A stretch of 37,047 nucleotides of DNA from Firmicutes bacterium ZOR0006 (GTDB lineage Bacteria; Bacillota_I; Bacilli_A; Culicoidibacterales; ZOR0006): the NCBI GenBank assembly GCA_000798955.1, contig JTLC01000032.1, forward strand, positions 1 through 37,047, in the 5' to 3' direction. Positions within the stretch are counted from its first letter, which is position 1. Each line of letters opens with the position of its first letter. Position numbers and translations under genes: made by a program. Below are positions 18,135 through 27,634 of this stretch, piece after piece. The notes below the pieces were generated by a model. That model was given only the letters and a program-made list of their open reading frames with translations, ran no database searches and was not told the DNA's origin.

Positions 18135-18461
18135 CTAGCTTTTTGTAATCGTCACCGCTGTTCCAGAAGCTGTTACCATCAACATACTTCCACCTTGTCC
18201 AACTGTCTCATAGTCCATTTTAACACCAATAACAGCATTTGCTCCTAATGCACTTGAACGTTGTTCTAATTCAGCTAGTGCTTCTTCACGTGCTTTCGTT
18301 AACTCATGCTCATATCCTTGTGAGCGTCCACCAAAAACATCTCGTAATCCGGCACCGATATCTCGGAACACGTTCACCCCTGTAATCACTTCTCCAAATT
18401 GAATGCCTTTATATTCCGTAATTGTGTAGCCATCAACGGTATTTCCTGTTGTTAAAATCAT
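18135..18461 (-). CDS. YbjQ/UPF0145-family protein
   Basis: A 108-aa protein matching the YbjQ family from its first residues ([17 protein letters not shown]) through [19 protein letters not shown] and [15 protein letters not shown]. Family members form small cytoplasmic oligomers of unknown biochemical role. The ATG at 18461 is chosen because the family starts here and AAAGGA lies 10 nt upstream; the GTG three codons earlier sits too close to that site. It stands alone between two terminators. Confidence 0.85.
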   Translation of the reverse strand: MILTTGNTVDGYTITEYKGIQFGEVITGVNVFRDIGAGLRDVFGGRSQGYEHELTKAREEALAELEQRSSALGANAVIGVKMDYETVGQGGSMLMVTASGTAVTITKS

Positions 18462-18517
18462 CTCCGCCACATCCTTTCATTTTTATCACTATACCACTTT
18501 CAATTGTTACTTTCAAT

Positions 18518-18550
18518 AAAAAAGCCACTGATTTTACTCAGTGACTTTTT
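18518..18550 (-). terminator. Terminator after the PHP phosphatase gene
   Basis: A stem formed by the A-rich arm plus GCCACTGA and TCAGTGAC plus T-rich arm (one G-U pair), followed by six T on the minus strand, ending the pepA-trx-phosphatase run. Confidence 0.85.
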
Positions 18551-18552
18551 GC

Positions 18553-19311
18553 TTATTTTGCTCGTAATCGTTGCCAGAATGTTTTTTTGGCAACAGTTGG
18601 GGCTTGAAACCCACATGGATTAATTGCTTCATCCATAACAATATGGGTTGCCATTGCCATTAACTGGTCAAATACTTCCTGTCCGAGTGCTTGCTGTCCA
18701 GCTTGCATCAACATCGGTCTTGTTGATTCATTATGTGCATCACTCCCGACACAGCAGTAGAGTCCACGTTCAAGGAACATGTTCGCAACTGTTTGAATCC
18801 GCTCACCATGTCGCCCAAGTAGGCTTGATAAATTCAATTGGAATTGACACCCAAGCTCGGCAAGTGTTTGTGCCAAAGCGGGATTTTCACGTAGTTGCTG
18901 GTTTCGTTCCGGGTGAGCAATAATTGGGACTATTCCCCTTTGCAATAACTCGGTCAAAACCTTTTCCGTATAGTCAGGATATTCACGCATTGGCAATTCA
19001 ACTAACATATAACGCGATTGATTTAATGTCCAAATCCGCTGTTGATCATATAACTCACCTAAATTAGCTTGCAAATATACTTCCAAACCTAAAGCGAGTT
19101 CAATTCCTTTTGGTGCCTGTGCCTGTAAAACAGCTAAACGTTCTTCACAGTCTTGCCGAATTTGTTTATATTCATGGTCATAATGTGGTGTACAAACAAG
19201 TAACTGTGTTCCTTGTTCAGCAGCCGTTGCTACCATTGAATGCGATGTTTCAACGACACTCGCACCATCATCAATATCAAATAAGACGTGGTTATGGATA
19301 TCAACAATCAT
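18553..19311 (-). CDS. PHP-family tyrosine-protein phosphatase (CpsB/YwqE type)
   Basis: A 252-aa manganese-dependent phosphatase of the kind that dephosphorylates bacterial tyrosine kinases controlling exopolysaccharide synthesis. PHP metal ligands are in MIVDIHNHVLFDIDDG (HNH near residue 6-8), VCTPHYDHEYK, IIAHPERNQQL and CVGSDAHNEST. Length fits the family (about 250). It is not beside a capsule locus or a tyrosine kinase; instead its ATG overlaps the thioredoxin-like stop (TAATG), so the two are translationally coupled. The substrate is therefore unknown. Confidence 0.9.
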   Translation of the reverse strand: MIVDIHNHVLFDIDDGASVVETSHSMVATAAEQGTQLLVCTPHYDHEYKQIRQDCEERLAVLQAQAPKGIELALGLEVYLQANLGELYDQQRIWTLNQSRYMLVELPMREYPDYTEKVLTELLQRGIVPIIAHPERNQQLRENPALAQTLAELGCQFQLNLSSLLGRHGERIQTVANMFLERGLYCCVGSDAHNESTRPMLMQAGQQALGQEVFDQLMAMATHIVMDEAINPCGFQAPTVAKKTFWQRLRAK

Positions 19312-19628
19312 TATGCGACTCCGTTCACAAAAGCAATAATTTCTTCAGCTGTTTTTCGGTTCTTGCTGACAAAACTATCAACAACAACACCGTCTTTAAA
19401 TGCAATGAAACTTGGAATACCAATAATATCATATGCAATCGCTTGATCAATAAACTGATCACGATCAATATAGTAGAATTTTGCTTGTGGACAAGCTGCT
19501 TCAATTGCTGGCAATTGCGGTGCTAAGACAATGCAATCACCACACCATTGTGCTGTAAAAAGGTAAATGACTGTTCCCTCTTGATTTTTAAAACTTTCAA
19601 ATTGTTCAACTGTTTCAATTGTTGTCAT
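19311..19628 (-). CDS. Thioredoxin-like protein with CGDC active site
   Basis: A 105-aa thioredoxin fold: LFTAQWCGDCIVLAPQLP with Cys29 and Cys32, FYYIDRDQF, and the cis-Pro loop IGIPSFIAFKDG. The active site is C-G-D-C in place of the classic C-G-P-C, as in YtpP/YdbP-like proteins, where a more reducing or bacillithiol-linked role has been suggested. AAGGAG lies 8 nt before the ATG. It follows pepA by 18 bp and overlaps the phosphatase gene by 1 nt, so all three are on one message. Confidence 0.9.
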   Translation of the reverse strand: MTTIETVEQFESFKNQEGTVIYLFTAQWCGDCIVLAPQLPAIEAACPQAKFYYIDRDQFIDQAIAYDIIGIPSFIAFKDGVVVDSFVSKNRKTAEEIIAFVNGVA

Positions 19629-19646
19629 GGTGTCTACTCCTTTATG

Positions 19647-20723
19647 TTAACGTGGTAATAATTGTGCAAATCGCTCACTACTAAAGTCTTCAATGAGCTT
19701 AAAGACAAGTTGTTTTGCCGCTTGATAATCCCGACTATCAATAATTGATGAACTACAGTGGATGTACCGTGCTGATAAACAAATCGAAATTGTTGGTACT
19801 CCCGTTTCATGCAAATGGAAATTTCCTGCATCTGTTCCACCAGGTGAAATAAAATATTGATGATTAATATCGTATTTTTCACACGTTTCAAGGACATAAT
19901 CGAGCATTGGTTGTGACATCACCATCGTACGATCATGAATACGAATTAAAACTCCATCACCTAATTGACCAAATTGGTTTTTATCTCCTGTTGCATCATT
20001 TGCTGGTGAAACATCAACGACAATAGCAAAATCAGGCTTTGTCAATGCGGCTGCCGTTTTCGCACCACGTAATCCAACTTCTTCTTGGACCGTAGCTCCA
20101 CAAATAAGTGTGTGTGGGAGTTTAATATCTTGAAAATGGGCCATTGTCTCTAATGCTAATCCACATCCTAAACGGTTATCCCACGCTTTTGCCATGAATC
20201 GCTCATTACCTGCCAATGGCGTAAATGCACCATCCATAATAATTTGATCTCCCGGACGAACACCAAAGCTCACAGCTTCTTCGCGTGATTGTGCTCCGAT
20301 GTCAATTAACATTTGTTTGATCTCCATTGGTTTCGCTAATTGTTCAGGTGTTAATAAATGAGTTGGAATTGAACCAATTGTGCCCGGTAAAATCCCTTCG
20401 CGTGTGTGTACGCTCACTCGATGACCTAACATTGTTTGATTCCACCAACCACCAATTGTTTGGAAGCGAATCATACCATTATCAGTAATTTGTGTGACCA
20501 TGAAACCAACTTCATCCATATGTCCAGCAACAACAATACGGAGTGGATTTTCATCCGTTCCTGCTTTTACGCCAAAAATACTTCCTAAACGATCTCGGAC
20601 AATTGTTTCTGATGTTTTTGTTAATTCATCATGCATGAACTTACGAACCTCATGTTCAAATCCTGAGGTTCCTGGTAATTCTGTCAATGTTTTATACAAT
20701 TCTTGTTCTTGTGGTGTTAACAT
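19647..20723 (-). CDS. pepA: M42-family aminopeptidase (PepA/glutamyl aminopeptidase type)
   Basis: A 358-aa cytoplasmic metallo-aminopeptidase. Metal and catalytic motifs are visible: VVAGHMDEVGFMVTQI (first His-Asp), AWDNRLGCGLALE (bridging Asp), ATVQEEVGLRGAK (catalytic Glu pair), VVDVSPANDATGD and, at the C-terminus, SARYIHCSSSIID (last His). M42 enzymes form large tetrahedral particles that trim peptides. The start is the ATG at 20723 with AGGCGGA just upstream; an ATG six codons earlier (20741) is possible. First gene of the pepA-trx-phosphatase run. Confidence 0.9.
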   Translation of the reverse strand: MLTPQEQELYKTLTELPGTSGFEHEVRKFMHDELTKTSETIVRDRLGSIFGVKAGTDENPLRIVVAGHMDEVGFMVTQITDNGMIRFQTIGGWWNQTMLGHRVSVHTREGILPGTIGSIPTHLLTPEQLAKPMEIKQMLIDIGAQSREEAVSFGVRPGDQIIMDGAFTPLAGNERFMAKAWDNRLGCGLALETMAHFQDIKLPHTLICGATVQEEVGLRGAKTAAALTKPDFAIVVDVSPANDATGDKNQFGQLGDGVLIRIHDRTMVMSQPMLDYVLETCEKYDINHQYFISPGGTDAGNFHLHETGVPTISICLSARYIHCSSSIIDSRDYQAAKQLVFKLIEDFSSERFAQLLPR

Positions 20724-20772
20724 TTTTCCGCCTACTTTCATTAGTTACTCTTTTTTATTATAGATGAATTCA

Positions 20773-20803
20773 GCAAAAAAACCAAACAAAACTGTTTGGT
20801 TTT
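20773..20803 (-). terminator. Terminator after the diguanylate cyclase gene
   Basis: A perfect 9-bp stem AACCAAACA/TGTTTGGTT around a 4-nt loop, followed by six to seven T on the minus strand. Confidence 0.88.
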
Positions 20804-22769
20804 AAAAATTTGTCAACTCAGCCTCATTGATAAAAACAAAGGCTTTATTGATAATTTGTAAAAATTCAAGATCTTCTTCGCGAGCACAAATTGTGCGCTC
20901 GACATAATAGGGGAATTGATATTCCATTCGCAATGGTGCCCGTTGAATTGCTTCCTCTGCCGTATCACGACTCAAAATCAAGGCTTGAATTTCATAATTT
21001 TGCAAAGCAAGAATCAATTCTCTCACAGTTGTATACTGCACAACATTTTCTGCCTGAATATTAAAAACCCGCAAATAATTCTTCACATATGATGTTGCTA
21101 ACAACCCCACCTTCATTCGTGATAAGTGAGTCAGCGATAATTTTGCCCGATTCATCGAAGTCAACACAACTGGTGCTGTATGACTGAATGGTAAGGACAG
21201 TGATAATCCTTGAAAAAACTGGTTCTCATACGCTAAGTTTTCTGCTAAAAAAACAGCAAAGCTCAGATCGGCCTGATGGTTCCGTAAAGAAGCAATTACG
21301 GGAGATTGTTCCTCATTTCCGCCTTGATAATCAACAATTTCAAATTGTAAATCAAGTACGGTCGCAAGATAATTTAAAACATTTGTCGCTTGTCCAGTAT
21401 AACAATCAAGATGGTGATTAAATCGGGAAAATCCTCCATGATTTTGTTGTAAAAATACCCGAATCGTCGCTTTTTGTCGTAATAATTGCTTCTCTTCTGT
21501 CGTTAAAAACGCTTGCACTTTCGTTCGCAATGCTTGGGGATGCTTCGTTTGCCGTCGAAAAGCATTTTTCCCTCCGGTTTGCAAATAGCGTTTAATAATT
21601 GGCGCTAAAAAAGCTGCTGGACTATGATGATTCACAACTATCCCTGTTGTGACATCACTGACTTCTTGTCGATAAACTGGCACTGCCATCTCTTTCAAAT
21701 TTGCATACTTAAAGAAGTAGCTTGAAGTCAAGAGTGCAGCAACTTCACCTTTTTCAAAAGCAATAGTCGCCTCATCTAAGGTCTCATATACATGAAAATA
21801 ATCACTGCCATTTACATATTCTTTGATCGTATTATACAGTAACCTTGACATCCCCATCGGGACATCTTTTGCTTGTTCAATACTATAGCGTGTGCCATCT
21901 TTTTGTGTTAATAATACAAGTGGTGACAATTCAAATGGAATATATGTCGCCTCTAGTGTATCAGGAATCGCAATCGAAACCGCATGGATTAAGCAATCAA
22001 ATTGCGAAAAATTTTCATTTGTATGTTGCTTTTGGGTAATTTTCTCAAGTTTGATTTTAAGACCTAAAAATTCCGTCAAAAATTGATAATAATATTCTTC
22101 AAAGGTGCTTAACATATCAAAATAACCAATTCGCAGTTCTTGTTCGCGAAGTTGGGCTAACATGTGTAACTCTTCGTCAGTAATAATCGGTAATTCTTCA
22201 ATTTTCGTTGTCAGTGTCATTTCAATCCGATTCCGTCCTTTACGCTTGGCAACATAAACCATTTCATCAGATTGAGCCAGTGCTTGTGGAAATCCACAAA
22301 CTGCTTTCTCATAACACGAAATACCAATCGAAGCACCTAAAACGAGTTTTTGGTCCACTTCTGCACAAAAAATTGGTTCTCGGCAAACTTCGAGTAATTG
22401 TTGGGCTTTCGTATATGCTTGCTTATAATCACTTGTTGGCCAAACAACTAAAAATTCATCACCGCCCATGCGAAATTTATAATGGTCTTCTTGTGCAAAC
22501 ACACGTGATATTTTTTGCGTCATACCGCGAACAGCACTATCCCCAACAATATGACCGTATGTATCGTTAATTAACTTCAGGTGATCAAGGTCAATTAAAA
22601 TTAACATTGCCTGTGAAAATTTCGGATGCTGTGTTAGCACCTCTAAAGCGTGACGATTATAAAATCCTGTTAAGTAGTCCGTTTGTGATTGTTCGTGAAT
22701 TTCTTGAATACGTGCATAATCAACATCCCGCACCTCGCGATTCATCAATTGCTGATGCCCTAGCTTCAT
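20802..22769 (-). CDS. Soluble diguanylate cyclase: N-terminal GGDEF plus two SBP-like modules
   Basis: A 655-aa protein (656 if the ATG just before is used); residue numbers here count from that earlier ATG. The GGDEF domain comes first (about 28-185), with TDYLTGFYNR, LIDLDHLKLINDTYGHIVGD, MGGDEFLVVW (103-107) and SIGISCY all intact, so c-di-GMP synthesis is expected. The inhibitory RxxD site is absent (QEDH at that place). After it come two regions that look like family 3 substrate-binding proteins (SBP_bac_3): a weaker one at about 213-395 and a clearer one at about 436-650 (RNHQADLSFAVFLAEN, LSLPFSHTAPVVL). There is no signal peptide or membrane helix. Usual relatives have sensor, membrane helix, then GGDEF. 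The second ATG has AAGGAG at better spacing. It is a single-gene unit with its own terminator. Confidence 0.85.
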   Translation of the reverse strand: MKLGHQQLMNREVRDVDYARIQEIHEQSQTDYLTGFYNRHALEVLTQHPKFSQAMLILIDLDHLKLINDTYGHIVGDSAVRGMTQKISRVFAQEDHYKFRMGGDEFLVVWPTSDYKQAYTKAQQLLEVCREPIFCAEVDQKLVLGASIGISCYEKAVCGFPQALAQSDEMVYVAKRKGRNRIEMTLTTKIEELPIITDEELHMLAQLREQELRIGYFDMLSTFEEYYYQFLTEFLGLKIKLEKITQKQHTNENFSQFDCLIHAVSIAIPDTLEATYIPFELSPLVLLTQKDGTRYSIEQAKDVPMGMSRLLYNTIKEYVNGSDYFHVYETLDEATIAFEKGEVAALLTSSYFFKYANLKEMAVPVYRQEVSDVTTGIVVNHHSPAAFLAPIIKRYLQTGGKNAFRRQTKHPQALRTKVQAFLTTEEKQLLRQKATIRVFLQQNHGGFSRFNHHLDCYTGQATNVLNYLATVLDLQFEIVDYQGGNEEQSPVIASLRNHQADLSFAVFLAENLAYENQFFQGLSLSLPFSHTAPVVLTSMNRAKLSLTHLSRMKVGLLATSYVKNYLRVFNIQAENVVQYTTVRELILALQNYEIQALILSRDTAEEAIQRAPLRMEYQFPYYVERTICAREEDLEFLQIINKAFVFINEAELTNF

Positions 22770-22789
22770 CATTTTCTCCTTTTCACTTT

Positions 22790-22808
22790 TTTTGAAAAGT
22801 TTTCAAAA
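22790..22808. promoter_or_regulatory. 19-bp perfect palindrome ahead of the diguanylate cyclase gene
   Basis: TTTTGAAAAGTTTTCAAAA is a perfect palindrome around one central base, 9-18 bp before the ribosome site and downstream of the predicted promoter. It could be a repressor operator in the 5' UTR. It lacks the central CG of a cre site. Confidence 0.6.
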
Positions 22809-22826
22809 ATTGATTTTATACTTTCT

Positions 22827-22855
22827 ATTCTAACACGCGTTGTTATCTCCATCAA
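22827..22855 (-). promoter_or_regulatory. Promoter candidate of the diguanylate cyclase gene
   Basis: Minus strand -35 TTGATG, 17-bp spacer, -10 TAGAAT with TGT before it (extended -10). Confidence 0.6.
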
Positions 22856-22934
22856 CCTCTCATTAATTCGATATTTAAATTTAATTTCACAAAAAAATAG
22901 CATTTTTTTCTGATTTCAGCTTAATAAACATAAT

Positions 22935-22969
22935 AAAAGGGAAGTCAATTTAATTTTGACCTCCCTTTT
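22935..22969 (-). terminator. Terminator after tyrS
   Basis: A 14-bp stem (22935-22948 with 22956-22969, one G-U type pair) ending in a T-rich strand on the minus strand, 42 bp past the tyrS stop. Confidence 0.88.
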
Positions 22970-23010
22970 TATTTTTTCATTCTAATTATAAACCCTTTTC
23001 AACACTAAAA

Positions 23011-24557
<1,547 letters not shown>

Positions 24558-24563
24558 GTCTAC

Positions 24564-24592
24564 AGTTTAGCATCTGCTTTTCACCTTGTCAA
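24564..24592 (-). promoter_or_regulatory. SigA promoter of the tyrS T-box transcript
   Basis: Minus strand consensus -35 TTGACA, 17-bp spacer, -10 TAAACT, placing the RNA start near 24557. Confidence 0.88.
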
Positions 24593-24615
24593 GCGTGTTT
24601 TTTTCGTTTTTCTTG

Positions 24616-24948
24616 TTATTTTTTCGTTTCTGAACCACTAAACTCTGCTAAACTCTTTGTGACTTCTTGCGAAGTTTTTCGACCACGGATAAAAAAATAA
24701 CCGGCAGAGCTAACAAGTACAAGCGCAACAATAATCCCTTCGATTCCACCTAATACTTTGTACAGTGTGAGTGCTGCAACAAGAAAACTAATGACTGTTT
24801 GCATATAGGCTAAATGGGTTCGTTCGTTGGCTAAAATTGTCCGCTCAACAGCTAAATAATCATTGAGTGTCAATAATTGCGAGTTTTTTCTGAATGTTTG
24901 ATATTTCATCTTTTTACCGTTGCCAATTCCTTGTAAAAGTTTATACAT
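24616..24948 (-). CDS. DUF202 membrane protein
   Basis: A 110-aa protein with the DUF202 signature LNDYLAVERTILANERTHLAYMQT followed by two or three membrane helices (VISFLVAALTLYKVLG, GIIVALVLVSSAGYFFI). DUF202 domains are found alone or next to SPX domains in polyphosphate-related complexes; the function of stand-alone forms is not known. The start is uncertain: the ATG at 24948 has only a distant GGAAG, and the ATG at 24909 has a weak site. It is 24 bp before the tyrS promoter, with no clear terminator of its own. Confidence 0.8.
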   Translation of the reverse strand: MYKLLQGIGNGKKMKYQTFRKNSQLLTLNDYLAVERTILANERTHLAYMQTVISFLVAALTLYKVLGGIEGIIVALVLVSSAGYFFIRGRKTSQEVTKSLAEFSGSETKK

Positions 24949-25277
24949 CTAGCAAAGTTCTTCCCAAAAACTGTTTACTTCCACTTCAACGTGTTCAATT
25001 TAGTTAGCCTATCCCTCGCGAAATTGCATGTATCACACCCAGCAGCGCTGATGTTTCTAAACGTCGATGCAATCATTTGATTTTTGTTCAAGTTTCACTC
25101 TATTGTTCGTCGGTACGAATTGGCTTCCTTTCTTGTTTTTTTGCAGTCTACCTCAGTGTTTTTCAAACTAGCGTCCTATTTGTTTTAATATGTTCAGACG
25201 ACTGTTAACACCATCACAAAAAGACGAAAAGCGTCCGCATTCATTTGAACTACGGCCGCTTTTCTCATATGTAATCC
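24949..25277. other. Gene-free stretch between ccpA and the DUF202 gene
   Basis: 329 bp without a convincing gene. The ccpA terminator occupies 25216-25263. A perfect 7-bp inverted repeat ATTGCAT/ATGCAAT encloses about 40 nt at about 25025-25075, with the palindrome CAGCGCTG inside. A 33-codon minus-strand frame here has no ribosome site. I see no good promoter. Confidence 0.5.
25216..25263 (-). terminator. Terminator after ccpA
   Basis: An 11-bp stem with one mismatch (25227-25237 with 25253-25263, arms AAAAGCG and CGCTTTT). Five T follow four bases further along the minus strand. Confidence 0.7.
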
Positions 25278-26291
25278 TTATTTTTGTTTGCGCGTTGATT
25301 GGCGCCAAATAATTTCGTGAGCTTCAATAAATTTATTTTCATCCGATGTTTCATTACGCATGATTTTTGTTAATAAGCGCATTGAGAAAACTCCAATTTT
25401 ATAAATTGGATATGATACTGATGTTAATCCTGGACGAACCATTTGTGATGTTTTTGTATTTGAGAAACTAATAATTTCCAATTCTTCTGGGATTTTAATT
25501 CCTAAATCAAGTGCCGCATTCATGAACGCAATCGCTGCTGAGTCGCTTGTTGAAGCAATTGCTTGTGGTTTTTTTGTTGTTAAATATTCTTTCGCAAATT
25601 CATAGTTTTCTTCGTAACTACGGTACACGCGTAAAATATTCTCTTCATTCACTGGACGACCACTCTCTGAAAAAGCACGAACATATCCGCGTTTTTGTAC
25701 TTCAAGTGCCGATGTATAGTTCCGCGTACAGAACAAGACATCATCGTTACCATTATCAAGGAAATATTTTGTCACATCATAAAAAGCTTGTTCATAATCA
25801 ATTGATACTCGTGCTAATGTTTCACTATCTGTTGCTGAAGCGAACACAACAACTGGCACTGGTGAGTTTTCAATCATTTCTTGAATTTCATCCGTAATAT
25901 AGTCAAACATGACTAAAATTCCATCTACTTGATTCGAAAGTAGATCTTCCCAATACTTCTTAAAGAGATCAAGATCAGACGCGTATGATTTAATAAGCGT
26001 TGAATATTTGTACATTTCCATATTTGCCGTATCTAAAATCCCACTTAACATTTCTGCTACTGATAACCGACCAATTTCTGGTACAAGTACCCCAACAGTT
26101 GTTGAACGTTTACGTGCTAATCCACGAGCAACTTCATTTGGACGATAATTTAGACGTTCAATCACATCTAAGACCATTCGTTCTTTTTCTGGTGCTACTT
26201 TCGCACTCTTATTAAGCACACGTGATACGGTCGCCAAAGACACACCCGCTTCACGAGCAACATCATAAATCGTAATTTTTTTATTCTTCAT
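25278..26291 (-). CDS. ccpA: Catabolite control protein CcpA (LacI family)
   Basis: A 337-aa LacI/GalR regulator, the usual CcpA length. The helix-turn-helix and hinge match CcpA closely: ITIYDVAREAGVSLATVSRVLNKSAKV, VIERLNYRPNEVARGLARKRSTTVGVLVPEI. The core is more diverged (TLIKSYASDLDLFKKYWEDLL). CcpA binds cre sites when complexed with HPr-Ser46-P. Position directly downstream of the CM-DAHP synthase gene is the classic Bacilli arrangement. The start is the ATG at 26291 with GAGGTG 7 nt upstream; the frame further upstream runs into the -10 box. Its own promoter carries a cre-like site, so autoregulation is likely. Confidence 0.88.
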   Translation of the reverse strand: MKNKKITIYDVAREAGVSLATVSRVLNKSAKVAPEKERMVLDVIERLNYRPNEVARGLARKRSTTVGVLVPEIGRLSVAEMLSGILDTANMEMYKYSTLIKSYASDLDLFKKYWEDLLSNQVDGILVMFDYITDEIQEMIENSPVPVVVFASATDSETLARVSIDYEQAFYDVTKYFLDNGNDDVLFCTRNYTSALEVQKRGYVRAFSESGRPVNEENILRVYRSYEENYEFAKEYLTTKKPQAIASTSDSAAIAFMNAALDLGIKIPEELEIISFSNTKTSQMVRPGLTSVSYPIYKIGVFSMRLLTKIMRNETSDENKFIEAHEIIWRQSTRKQK

Positions 26292-26325
26292 TTCGAACAC
26301 CTCGTCTTTATTTTCATTTGTTTTC

Positions 26326-26354
26326 ATTATACAACTTTTGAAAACGATTGCAAA
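26326..26354 (-). promoter_or_regulatory. ccpA promoter
   Basis: Minus strand -35 TTTGCA (26349-26354), 17-bp spacer, -10 TATAAT (26326-26331). Confidence 0.82.
26339..26352. promoter_or_regulatory. cre-like operator in the ccpA promoter
   Basis: TGAAAACGATTGCA matches the cre consensus TGWAANCGNTNWCA at 13 of 14 positions. It lies across the spacer and -35 box of the ccpA promoter, where bound CcpA would block RNA polymerase. Confidence 0.75.
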
Positions 26355-26443
26355 CGAAATTATTTCATTCTAATGAAAATTCTTTCAAATCACATCTATT
26401 TATCATTTAACTTGTGAAAACTTGCTTTCTTTTGATTATTATT

Positions 26444-27511
26444 TTATAAGAATGGCTTCATTTCTGTCATGAATGCTGAAAACTCTGGAAAGTCAAGTTG
26501 TTGTTGAGCATCCGATAATGCTGTGCTTGGTAATGGGTGAACCTCTACCATGATTCCATCTGCACCTGCTGCTAACGCTGCCTTGGCCAATGGTAACATA
26601 ATATCTTTACGGCCCGCTGCATGTGTTACATCAACGAATACTGGCAAATGCGTTTTTTGTTTCATAAGTGGAACAGCTGAGATATCCAGTGTATTTCGTG
26701 TGGCATTTTCATAGGTCCGAATTCCTCGTTCACAGAAAATTACTTGTTCATTTCCCTGAGCCATAATATATTCAGCAGCATACATCCACTCTTCAATTGT
26801 TGCACTCATTCCTCGCTTCAACAAAACTGGCTTTTCTTGTTGACCAGCTGCTTTTAACAGCGCAAAGTTTTGCATATTTCGCGTACCAATTTGCACGATA
26901 TCTAAATACGGTAGCGCTGCTGTTAATTCAATCGGATCCATAATTTCTGTAATCACAACAAGGCCAAATTCTTTCGCAACACGGTAGAACATTTTCAGCC
27001 CTTCTAATCCGAGACCTTGAAAATCATATGGTGATGTCCGTGGTTTATACGCACCACCGCGCATCACTTGCACACCATTTGCGACAAGTTCTTGCGCAAC
27101 TGCACGAATTTGCGCTTCACTTTCCACAGCACATGGTCCAGCAATCATAATTGGCTCTTGACCACCAAAAGCAACAGCACCAACGTTAATAACAGTATCT
27201 GGTGTTTGTTCATGGCGTGTAACAAGTAATTTTTTTTCTTGCTCTTGTTCTTGGACAGCTAATGATGCTTTGAAAATTTCTTTAAACAATTGAATAATTG
27301 TTTCGTCATTTAGTGGGCCTTGATTTTGTTCCACGAGCCATAATAATAGCTCTTGTTCTCGTCGGGGATCAAATTTATTTGTCGTTCCTGACTGACTCTT
27401 TACCATCCCAATTTTTTGTGCGACCGCTGCGCGTTTATTGAGTAGTTGTAATATTTCTAAACTAATAGTATCAATCTCATTTCGTAATTGTGCCAGTGTT
27501 TCCACACTCAT
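26444..27511 (-). CDS. aroF: Chorismate mutase-DAHP synthase fusion
   Basis: A 355-aa bifunctional enzyme. The N-terminal 85 residues are an AroQ-type chorismate mutase (TLAQLRNEIDTISLEILQLLNKRAAVAQKIG, PRREQELLLWL); the rest is a DAHP synthase of the AroA/KDO8P class (PIMIAGPCAVESEAQI, GGAYKPRTSPYDFQGLG, VLLKRGMSAT, VFVDVTHAAGRKD, GADGIMVEVHPLP). DAHP synthase makes the first committed metabolite of aromatic synthesis; the mutase domain serves as a chorismate/prephenate feedback sensor in Bacilli. ATG start chosen at the family N-terminus with AAAGG 8 nt upstream. In B. subtilis the same gene (aroA) also precedes ccpA. Confidence 0.95.
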   Translation of the reverse strand: MSVETLAQLRNEIDTISLEILQLLNKRAAVAQKIGMVKSQSGTTNKFDPRREQELLLWLVEQNQGPLNDETIIQLFKEIFKASLAVQEQEQEKKLLVTRHEQTPDTVINVGAVAFGGQEPIMIAGPCAVESEAQIRAVAQELVANGVQVMRGGAYKPRTSPYDFQGLGLEGLKMFYRVAKEFGLVVITEIMDPIELTAALPYLDIVQIGTRNMQNFALLKAAGQQEKPVLLKRGMSATIEEWMYAAEYIMAQGNEQVIFCERGIRTYENATRNTLDISAVPLMKQKTHLPVFVDVTHAAGRKDIMLPLAKAALAAGADGIMVEVHPLPSTALSDAQQQLDFPEFSAFMTEMKPFL

Positions 27512-27595
27512 CACCTCGCCTTTCAATATTTCTATCATATCAATGAACACGTAATTTAGCAAAAGAAATACGTTTCTTCGCTCTTTTTTCGCTTC

Positions 27596-27628
27596 AATAA
27601 AAAAACAGGGAAGTGTTCCTCCCCTGTT
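27596..27628 (-). terminator. Terminator after ytxH
   Basis: Stem AACAGGG/CCCTGTT extended by two further pairs after a mismatch, followed by a T-run on the minus strand. It ends the ytxG-ytxH unit before aroF. Confidence 0.85.
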
Positions 27629-27634
27629 GTTCTT

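Noticed and set aside
22790-22808. The palindrome before the diguanylate cyclase gene as a cre site
   Set aside because: The central CG step needed for CcpA binding is missing, and the length (13-bp core) does not fit.
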